From Rattus norvegicus (taxonomy: Eukaryota; Chordata; Mammalia; Rodentia; Muridae), in the NCBI RefSeq assembly GCF_036323735.1, contig NC_086037.1:56296002-56360001 (forward strand): a DNA stretch of 64,000 bases. Direction: 5' to 3'. The notes under the pieces were generated by a model, which was not told where the DNA came from, did not search any database, and saw only the letters and a list, made by a program, of their open reading frames with translations. Position 1 is the stretch's first letter; every line of letters starts with the position of its first letter. The position numbers and the translations under genes were made by a program. Positions 61,418-64,000 of the stretch are shown one piece after another.

Positions 61418-63899
61418 CACGCAGAGTTACATGCTGAGAGCCAGGCCAATCCAAGGCTTTCAGAGGCCCTGCTGAAACACAAAAGGAACCTAGTTTTATG
61501 TCCTTGCCCAGGCGCAGACTTGGCCAGGTTTAGTCTGGGGCTGCGTTCTGAGTATCAAACAAGTTAAGGTTTTGGTTCCAGGATACTTGGCTTTCCCCTT
61601 GAAGAGACTGGAGTTATCAGCCCTAAGGCCGCTATGCCAAGCATGGGGTATCATAAGGACACTGCTGACCTGTGCTCCCTTTGTGCAACAGAACATGATG
61701 AGCATCTTGCTGACTTTATCCCACTATGTGACAGACAGCTTCTACTGACGTCATACCATGGCTCCCCTGGAAACAGTATATAAGATGTTGTCTATCTTAA
61801 TAAGTTTGCCTGGCATAAGACAGCTTGGGAAAGACCTCCCGATCCCAGACTGATGTCTTCTTTATTGTCTCATCTCCTGACCTCAGTCTCCTTAGGACCC
61901 TGACACTGAAGAACAACCTTCTGGTCTCGGTCTATTGCAAGTATTAAGTGAACAAGAGGCTCTGGTCATCTTCTTACCCTGAACTCACGTGAGAGGAAAC
62001 CAGCTTACCAAGGGGAGAAGGAAGAGCACAGTACAACAGCATGGAGAGAGGAGATTCAGCTCGGCCGTTAGCCGGCCCCATGTTCCTGACAGTCAGTAGG
62101 CCTTCCCAGAGCCAACGTCAAAAGTAAGGGGCTAGAGAGGTGCTACAGAGGTGCTACGGTACATGGGCTTCAAAAAATGTCTATGTTTGTAAAACTTCTA
62201 TTTCTATAAAAAAAATCCCAAAACTTATGAATTAAAAAAGCAGCCCGGAGCTAGAGACAGTTCAGCAGGTAAGTGTGCTTCCTGTTCTTCCACAGGGCCA
62301 AAATTCTCAGCACCTGTGTTGGGCAGCTCCCGCAGACCCACTGCCCACGCTCCTTCACAAGCTGAGGCCTGTGCACTACTCTGCCTTACCTCCACGTTGA
62401 CATTCCGGATCTGCACGTTGATCAAGGAGAACTCCTGCTGCAGAGTCTGAGGCAGGCCTAGTTGGTCTGATCTCCTCTCTTCCAGCAAACTGCTGGGAGG
62501 ATCTTCCTTTATGGCTACCAGGAGAGACAGGCAGTATTGGAAAGGTTTTAGAAAAGAGTCAGTTCTGGGGGATCTGCTATGTAGGCCTGGAACACATAGT
62601 GGGGTCCCTCACCTAGGACATCAGTCACATTACCATCTTCCTCTCCGTGGCTTAAGCTGGGCTGGTGATCTGTGTCTTGAGGATGTAGGGTCTTCTCTGG
62701 TTCCGGCAAGAGAGAGATGCTCTCAATGAACTCATCTACGCCGTCCAGTATGTCATTGGCACAGAGCTGAAAGCAAGGGCAAAGGATGGGAGGAGAGTGT
62801 GCTTCAACGTTAAAGTGTTTTCTCAGTGTGAGTTTGATTGACAGCAGCACCAAAAACCAAAACAACGAAACCTAAGGATAAAGATGTAGGGCTAGACATG
62901 TAAGGGAAATGGTCACTATGTCTAGCTAGAGTTCTTTCTTAAGAACAGACATCATAAAGGACAGAGAGTAGCCAAGAACTGGTACCCTCAAATAGGCTTT
63001 ACCCATCGCCAACACTCCCTGGTTGAATAAAAAGGATAACAGACTCTGTTATCATACTCTAATCTTTTTTCATCATGAAAATGCTGAGAAAAAAAAAATC
63101 TACTTAAATTCCAAGTTTTAATGAAATTGTTCAACTCACACACACAAATACCATAACCCCAAGGATTTGGACCAAATGGTATGTTCTGGAAAAAAAGATT
63201 TAAAAGGTGCTAAGGTAATGGGACTTGACCAAAATGCTCAGGTGAGTTTAAACGAAGCAGTGCTGTAAACTGTGCCCAGCATTTCCCGTCAGTCCTGGGG
63301 GAGCTGGTGTGAAAATGCTCTCAATGCTGTTGGATATGAAACGCCAGTGAGTTGTGCGGTGATCCAGCCATTGGATGAGAACAGACTGTCCCTTGACAGT
63401 TCACAGCGACACACCAGTGCCACTCCATTTATGAAAGAAACAAGTGCTCACACATAAGAGTGCTGGGAGGAGCTTCATAGAGAAGGCGGTACTGACGAGT
63501 GAACATGCTCTGACCATCTGCAGAGCATGCTTCTCAATCCATCGGGAAGAGAAAGAAATGAAAGGCTAAATCATTTGCTCACTGTGGTATCCATCCTGTC
63601 CAATGCTAGGACAAGAGGAAAAAAATAGATCCTTTAGCCTTAAAGTGAGGACTTCTTTGGTTCTGAAAGACCACCAAGCCAGTGTGGCATACACAGGCCA
63701 TCAGTCCAGCACAAGCACATGTTAAATGTCAGCAAATATTCTCTAATCTCTTCAATCAGTTGGTTAAATTTCCAGTGTATCCACTTACTATTTCTCTATA
63801 ATATCACTGAATTACATACCCTCTGCATTTGATAATCCACTCGCCACATTCTCAAGGTCTGATCCCGGGACCATGTAACCAGTTGATAGTCCTTGGACC
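30438..63899 (-). CDS. Wdr59: Wdr59, 3' part of the gene (16 exons, last 685 codons)
   Basis: WDR59 is a subunit of GATOR2 (with MIOS, WDR24, SEH1L and SEC13), which acts at the lysosome upstream of GATOR1 and mTORC1 in amino-acid sensing. Sixteen minus-strand coding segments with AG acceptors and GT donors join in consistent phase (lengths 80, 154, 125, 165, 96, 157, 70, 154, 134, 82, 113, 151, 73, 127, 143, 236 nt) and give 685 residues plus TGA. As remembered, the family protein is about 970 residues, so roughly 290 N-terminal residues (most of the WD40 propeller) lie past 64000. Order in the visible part: propeller end (residues 1-26), acidic linker, RWD domain (about 110-206), Ser/Pro-rich linker, conserved C-terminal blocks, Cys/His zinc module (about 613-679). 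No frameshift or stop interrupts the coding segments. Identification rests on recognising the protein by eye. Confidence 0.95.
30857..31030 (+). mobile_element. B2 SINE in the Wdr59 last intron
   Basis: AGGGTTGGAGAAATGGCTCAG head, CCCAGCAACCACATGGTGG core, TCTTCTGGTGTGTCTGAGG, A-rich end. Antisense to Wdr59. Confidence 0.9.
31335..31421 (-). mobile_element. ID SINE lacking about 21 bp of its body
   Basis: A minus-strand ID in which CAGGGCC joins directly to TCTACCACTGAGC (31394/31395), losing the segment between the two internal promoter boxes seen in other copies. Flanked by CCACCTGCTTCTTT-like direct repeats. Confidence 0.9.
32464..32541 (+). repeat. (GT)n followed by (CA)n, hairpin-capable
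   Basis: GCGCGC then (GT)21, a short spacer CACTATAA, then (CA)9. The GT and CA arms are inverted complements. Confidence 0.9.
33379..33486 (+). mobile_element. ID SINE with 14-bp target duplication
   Basis: ID 33393-33472 with AAGAATTTATTTTT at 33379-33392 and 33473-33486. Antisense to Wdr59, in its last intron. The A-tail is short. Confidence 0.95.
33495..33650 (-). mobile_element. B3-type SINE
   Basis: Ends CACTGAGCTGTCTTTCCAGCCCC with a CATGTGGGTGCTTGGAACTG core; a diverged copy just beside the ID at 33393. Same sense as Wdr59. Confidence 0.7.
33735..34085 (+). repeat. LTR-like unit with TATA box in the Wdr59 last intron
   Basis: Two 36-bp direct repeats (from about 33753 and 33789) each contain CCTGGCAACAGCCAGG. 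TATAAAAGGGG follows at 33826, then a CT-rich leader and a CATTAAACCTC polyadenylation-like site (about 33990). The U3/R-like layout suggests a rodent solo LTR, antisense to Wdr59. I do not recognise the family name. Confidence 0.55.
33826..33833 (+). promoter_or_regulatory. TATA box of an LTR-like unit
   Basis: TATAAAAG, 17 bp downstream of the GTTGCC-T-GGCAAC palindrome at 33796-33808. Confidence 0.55.
34108..34262 (+). mobile_element. B1 SINE
   Basis: GCCAGATATGGTGGCTTGTGC ... GAGGCCAGTCTGGTCTACATAG ... GAGACACTGTCTC: plus-strand B1 in the Wdr59 last intron. Confidence 0.85.
34407..34465 (+). repeat. (CCAT)n microsatellite
   Basis: About 14 uninterrupted CCAT units. Confidence 0.97.
35848..35975 (-). 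mobile_element. B1 SINE
   Basis: GAGACAAGGTCTCACTATG ... GCTGGCCTCAAACTCAC ... TGAGTGCTGGGC on plus. Confidence 0.75.
36276..36412 (-). mobile_element. B1 SINE
   Basis: AAGACAGGGTCCC ... GCCAGGCTGGCCTCAAACTC ... CCTGAGTGCTGGC on plus; a second B1-like fragment follows at about 36435-36540. Confidence 0.8.
36545..36740 (-). mobile_element. B3-type SINE
   Basis: CACCACGTGGGTGATGGGAACTG and AGAACAACCAGTGCTCTTAA are the recognisable core blocks on minus. Confidence 0.65.
37076..37218 (-). CDS. Wdr59: Wdr59 coding exon, lead into the zinc module
   Basis: 47 codons (LLDPANTQQFDDFKKC ... PPDPHKGI) flanked by split Arg and Glu codons. The acceptor is ATCCAG and the donor GTGAGT. The helix YGEILYRWGLREKRAEVL directly precedes the Cys-rich C terminus. 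Confidence 0.95.
37391..37517 (-). CDS. Wdr59: Wdr59 coding exon
   Basis: After CCTTAG, two bases complete the Ala codon, then GRETEHISSPWGESSPEE ... DQHDKNK and two bases of a split Arg codon. The donor is GTAGCC. A second AG three bases into the exon (CAG) would put the joined sequence out of frame, so the first AG was chosen. Confidence 0.94.
37970..38016 (+). repeat. (GT)n(GC)n alternating purine-pyrimidine tract
   Basis: GTGTGT passing into GCGCGCGCGTGCGCGCGC; a smaller CGCGCGCG run is at 37862-37875. In a Wdr59 intron. Confidence 0.95.
38266..38410 (-). mobile_element. B1 SINE, near full length
   Basis: T-run, then CTGTGTAACACAACCC, GCAGACTGGCCTTGAACTC, ACAGAGATCTGCCTGCC and ACTACCATGCCCAG: minus-strand B1, same sense as Wdr59. 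Confidence 0.85.
38819..38891 (-). CDS. Wdr59: Wdr59 coding exon (73 nt) with a non-consensus donor
   Basis: 24 codons (PSFTSSGSCSSMSDPG ... GGWSI) plus the first base of an Ala codon. The acceptor is TTCTAG. The phase-compatible donor is GTTGGT (from 38818). A better-looking GTGAGG lies 5 nt further but would break the frame with the next exon. Confidence 0.9.
38999..39149 (-). CDS. Wdr59: Wdr59 coding exon
   Basis: One base completes the split Leu codon, then 50 codons: LAHYCRLRDVQTLAMLCSVF ... VVSHSRY. The acceptor is TTTGCAG and the donor GTGAGT. The Leu-rich helical segment matches the conserved C-terminal part of WDR59. Only 107 bp of intron separate it from the next exon. Confidence 0.95.
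40345..40457 (-). CDS. Wdr59: Wdr59 coding exon with an ID SINE 28 bp upstream of its acceptor
   Basis: 37 codons (VWSLATVATDLCLG ... GRQLLES) plus two bases of a split Leu codon. The acceptor is TTCTAG (40459-40458) and the donor GTAGGT. The ID element at 40486-40582 ends only 28 bp upstream of this exon in transcript orientation, so the branchpoint zone has been displaced by the insertion. Confidence 0.94.
40475..40593 (+). mobile_element. ID SINE 28 bp from a Wdr59 3' splice site
   Basis: ID 40486-40582, direct repeats AAAGATGCTCA at 40475-40485 and before 40594. Antisense to Wdr59. The exon that follows in the transcript begins at 40457. Confidence 0.95.
42188..42232 (+). repeat. (GA)n microsatellite
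   Basis: About 20 GA units inside a purine-rich stretch from 42119 to 42275. Confidence 0.95.
43035..43222 (-). mobile_element. B3-type SINE
   Basis: GCCTGGTGCCAGAGGAGGACG ... GAGTGCTGGGAATTGG ... CATCTCTCCAACCCC on the plus strand, i.e. a minus-strand copy within a Wdr59 intron. Confidence 0.75.
43424..43520 (+). mobile_element. B1 SINE truncated by a GA microsatellite
   Basis: GGTGGCAGTGGTGGGGC ... AATCCCAGTACTCAAGAGG ... GAGGCCAGCCTGGTCTACAG, then (GA)n. Confidence 0.85.
43525..43672 (+). repeat. (GA)n/(GGA)n tract
   Basis: A purine-only run growing from the end of a B1, with GA, then GGA/GAA, then GGGGACA units. Confidence 0.95.
43802..43883 (-). CDS. Wdr59: Wdr59 coding exon, C-terminal helical block
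   Basis: 27 codons (LNVNDTQETCQKNATSA, then MLVGRKDLVQ) after one split-codon base. The acceptor is TTTCAG and the donor GTATTA. It reads as a helical repeat-like unit of the conserved C-terminal region. Confidence 0.94.
44556..44689 (-). CDS. Wdr59: Wdr59 coding exon, basic linker and start of C-terminal block
   Basis: Starts KSRRWKSKREGSDSG after CCCTAG and ends HKSLGELY plus two bases of a split Ile codon. The donor is GTAAGT, close to consensus. The cluster of Lys/Arg at the start is followed by a hydrophobic helical stretch (KVIIQDVSCLLPVH). Confidence 0.94.
45837..45965 (+). mobile_element. ID SINE with 14-bp target duplication
   Basis: ID 45851-45951, consensus body, flanked by AGAATCCATGTCTA and AGATTCCATGTCTA (one mismatch). 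Antisense to Wdr59 in an intron. Confidence 0.95.
46555..46589 (+). repeat. (AAAC)n tract
   Basis: Eight or so ACAA units in a Wdr59 intron. Confidence 0.9.
47725..47900 (+). repeat. 88-bp tandem duplication
   Basis: Two head-to-tail copies (47725-47812 and 47813-47900), each starting GTGTAAGTAGTGTGA and ending GACCCTAACGCA, with three substitutions seen between them. Confidence 0.92.
53011..53135 (+). mobile_element. B1 SINE beside a Wdr59 exon
   Basis: GCTGGGCAGGGTGGTGCACACC ... GGAGGCAGGGGCAGGTGGATC ... A-run; plus-strand B1 about 490 bp downstream of the exon ending at 53622. Confidence 0.85.
53622..53775 (-). CDS. Wdr59: Wdr59 coding exon
   Basis: 51 codons after one split-codon base: SLSALSAYHTGLIAPMK ... 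SISSFYYKER. The acceptor is CCACAG and the donor GTGCGT. It precedes the longest intron in the window (about 8.9 kb). The sequence is basic and Ser-rich. Confidence 0.95.
53887..53932 (+). repeat. (CA)n microsatellite
   Basis: About 23 CA units, close to the exon at 53622-53775. Confidence 0.97.
54040..55540 (+). mobile_element. Old L1 fragment (ORF2 end and 3' region)
   Basis: Typical late-ORF2 L1 text is readable on plus: AAATGGTGCTAGAACAACTG, ATGGACCAAGGACCTTAAAC, a GAATGCAAATCAAAGCAAC segment near 54850, and TCAACAGAAGGATGAATCACTG near 55190. All frames are broken. A (GA)n tract at 55081-55124 has expanded inside it. Antisense to Wdr59. Confidence 0.75.
55081..55125 (+). repeat. (GA)n microsatellite inside an L1
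   Basis: About 22 GA units interrupting the old L1 fragment. Confidence 0.95.
55735..56145 (-). repeat. Rodent repeat, family Z (copy 2)
   Basis: Inverted relative to 24990-25600: the reverse complement reads TTGTTTGGGATTAAAGG at its end and CTGATCTCTGGCTGG in the middle. It lies in a Wdr59 intron, in the same sense as the gene. Confidence 0.6.
56270..56339 (-). CDS. Wdr59: Wdr59 coding exon (short)
   Basis: A 70-nt exon with 22 full codons (YLVYFTRPMT ... SPTEPTP) between split Gly and Arg codons. The acceptor is TGTCAG and the donor GTGAGT. It is short, but both phases match its neighbours and the peptide is recognisable as WDR59. Confidence 0.93.
56830..57006 (-). mobile_element. B3-type SINE
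   Basis: GTGCCTGTTGACGTGAAGGAGG, GCAGCAAGTGCTCT and TGAGCCATCTCCTCAGGTCCCC mark a minus-strand copy between two Wdr59 exons. Confidence 0.75.
57182..57338 (-). CDS. Wdr59: Wdr59 coding exon, Pro/Ser-rich linker
   Basis: Begins NQEDSASSNPFALPNS after TTTCAG and ends RFCGA plus one base of a split Gly codon. The donor is GTTGGT (57181), a less common donor with T at +3. The content is low in hydrophobics and rich in Pro, Ser and Thr, consistent with a flexible linker. Confidence 0.94.
57491..57586 (-). CDS. Wdr59: Wdr59 coding exon, RWD C-terminal helices
   Basis: 32 codons (ILKDTSLQKV ... LVSCLESFV), phase 0 on both sides, acceptor TTTTCCAG, donor GTGGGA. The segment is amphipathic and Cys-containing (SCLEPCLRQLVSCL) and should close the RWD fold. 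Confidence 0.94.
58500..58630 (-). mobile_element. ID SINE with target duplication
   Basis: Minus-strand ID 58517-58614, flanked by GCTTTTGCAGAGTTCTT and GCTTTGCAGAGTTCTT. Same sense as Wdr59. Confidence 0.93.
59111..59275 (-). CDS. Wdr59: Wdr59 coding exon, RWD core
   Basis: Exactly 55 codons in phase 0, between a TTGCAG acceptor and GTAAGG donor. It contains the RWD hallmark, a YP..(A)P motif (FPAQYPNNAAPSFQF) after two beta-strand-like segments. RWD domains are protein-interaction folds related to E2 enzymes but lack the catalytic Cys. Confidence 0.95.
59635..59828 (-). mobile_element. B3-type SINE
   Basis: TGTCTGGTGCCTTTGGAAGG, GATCACGTGGGTGCTGG and GAGCTATCTCTCCGGCCCC; minus-strand copy in a Wdr59 intron. 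Confidence 0.75.
60080..60265 (-). mobile_element. B3-type SINE (diverged)
   Basis: GCCGCCATGTGAGTGCTGGG and GGGTCCTCTGAAAGAGTGATCAG on plus indicate a decayed minus-strand copy. Confidence 0.65.
60283..60410 (-). mobile_element. B1 SINE (diverged)
   Basis: TTTTGAGATAGGTCTTACTATG ... GCTGACCTTGAACTCATG on plus. Confidence 0.65.
60426..60777 (+). repeat. Rodent LTR-like repeat, family X (copy 3)
   Basis: TGTGGTAGTTTGAATAGG at the start and GAAACCCTGACTAAGACA at the end, TG...CA termini, CTATATAAGAGTTG internal. In a Wdr59 intron, antisense. Confidence 0.7.
60875..60970 (+). repeat. Minisatellite, 20-bp unit
   Basis: Between four and five near-perfect copies of CTCTCACCAGACCACCACTG; the first and last copies carry single changes. 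Confidence 0.92.
61365..61421 (+). repeat. (CG)/(CA)n microsatellite
   Basis: GCGCGCGCAC then two CA arrays separated by TATA. Confidence 0.93.
61470..61915 (+). repeat. LTR-like unit with CRE and TATA in a Wdr59 intron
   Basis: TGACGTCA at 61746-61753 and TATATAAG at 61777-61784 precede a short leader with AATAAG and a CT-rich end (CTCATCTCCTGACC). The layout resembles an ERVK-type LTR. Boundaries are approximate and the family is not assigned. Confidence 0.45.
62390..62514 (-). CDS. Wdr59: Wdr59 coding exon, start of the RWD region
   Basis: The acceptor is GGTAG (62516-62515). The exon completes the split Ala codon and continues IKEDPPSSLLEERR through QEFSLINVQIRNVNVE. The QTLQQEF..I segment fits the first helix and strand of an RWD fold. 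The donor is GTAAGG at 62389. Length is 2 nt plus 41 codons. Confidence 0.93.
62613..62766 (-). CDS. Wdr59: Wdr59 coding exon, acidic linker after the propeller
   Basis: Begins after TTTCAG with LCANDILDGVDEF and runs through an acidic, His/Pro-containing stretch ending GNVTDVL plus one base (G) of a split Ala codon. The donor is GTGAGG. Length is 51 codons plus 1 nt. No known catalytic motif; it links the propeller to the RWD domain. Only 98 bp of intron separate it from the next exon. Confidence 0.93.
63820..63899 (-). CDS. Wdr59: Wdr59 coding exon, end of WD40 propeller
   Basis: The most upstream exon in the window. It encodes 26 full codons with the blade-closing pattern WSRDQTLRMW typical of a WD40 repeat, followed by RVDYQMQR. 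The acceptor AG is at 63901-63900 and the donor GTATG starts at 63819. It enters with two bases of a split codon (GG), whose first base comes from an exon outside the window, and leaves in phase 0. Confidence 0.93.
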
Positions 63900-64000
63900 C
63901 TAGAAATCACCAAATTAAAAAAAAAATCATCTGAACCAATATTGTTGGTTTCACAGAAGTCAAAGATCTTGAACCAGACCAATGACTGACTGCAGTAGAC
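63900..64000 (-). other. Wdr59 intron continuing past the window
   Basis: Sequence upstream of the first visible exon acceptor. It holds the polypyrimidine tract and AG at 63901-63900; nothing else supported. Confidence 0.8.

Overview
The window is mammalian, and the repeats point to rat (Rattus). It carries about a dozen ID SINEs (the BC1/tRNA-Ala-derived family that is extremely abundant in rat), several with intact target-site duplications. B1, B2 and B3-type SINEs, rodent LTRs and long microsatellites make up much of the rest. There is no bacterial gene organisation; almost all short open frames are repeat shadows.

Right half (about 29.75-64 kb): the 3' two thirds of one protein-coding gene on the minus strand, Wdr59, a subunit of the GATOR2 complex that promotes amino-acid signalling to mTORC1. 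I placed 16 exons (63899 down to 30438). At every junction the reading phase closes, and together they encode the last 685 residues: the end of the WD40 propeller, an RWD domain, a long linker, conserved C-terminal helical blocks and a Cys/His-rich zinc-binding C terminus ending at a TGA at 30438-30440. The promoter, first exons and most of the propeller lie beyond position 64000. The introns hold ID, B1, B2 and B3 elements, an old L1 fragment, two LTR-like units with promoter-like motifs, and microsatellites. One ID element sits only 28 bp from a Wdr59 3' splice site.

Left half (1-29.7 kb): no cellular gene recognised; this is intergenic sequence downstream of Wdr59 made largely of repeats. 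The clearest structure is a young, defective class II (ERVK/IAP-like) provirus at 14225-19347. It has two 437-438-bp LTRs differing at only three positions, a 6-bp target duplication, a tRNA-Phe primer site and a polypurine tract. Its interior has lost most of pol and keeps a gag-position open frame, RNase H plus integrase remnants, and a multiply broken env. Two ID elements of the same variant later inserted into it. The provirus landed beside, and probably within, a much older ERV1-type pol relic (about 19650-20580). A further LTR lies at 21906-22378.

I found no previously undescribed biological system. The most useful observations are the young trans-mobilised-looking provirus with its duplicated leader/start region, the shared ID variant inside it, the ID insertion at a splice acceptor, and LTR-derived promoter-like modules antisense to Wdr59.
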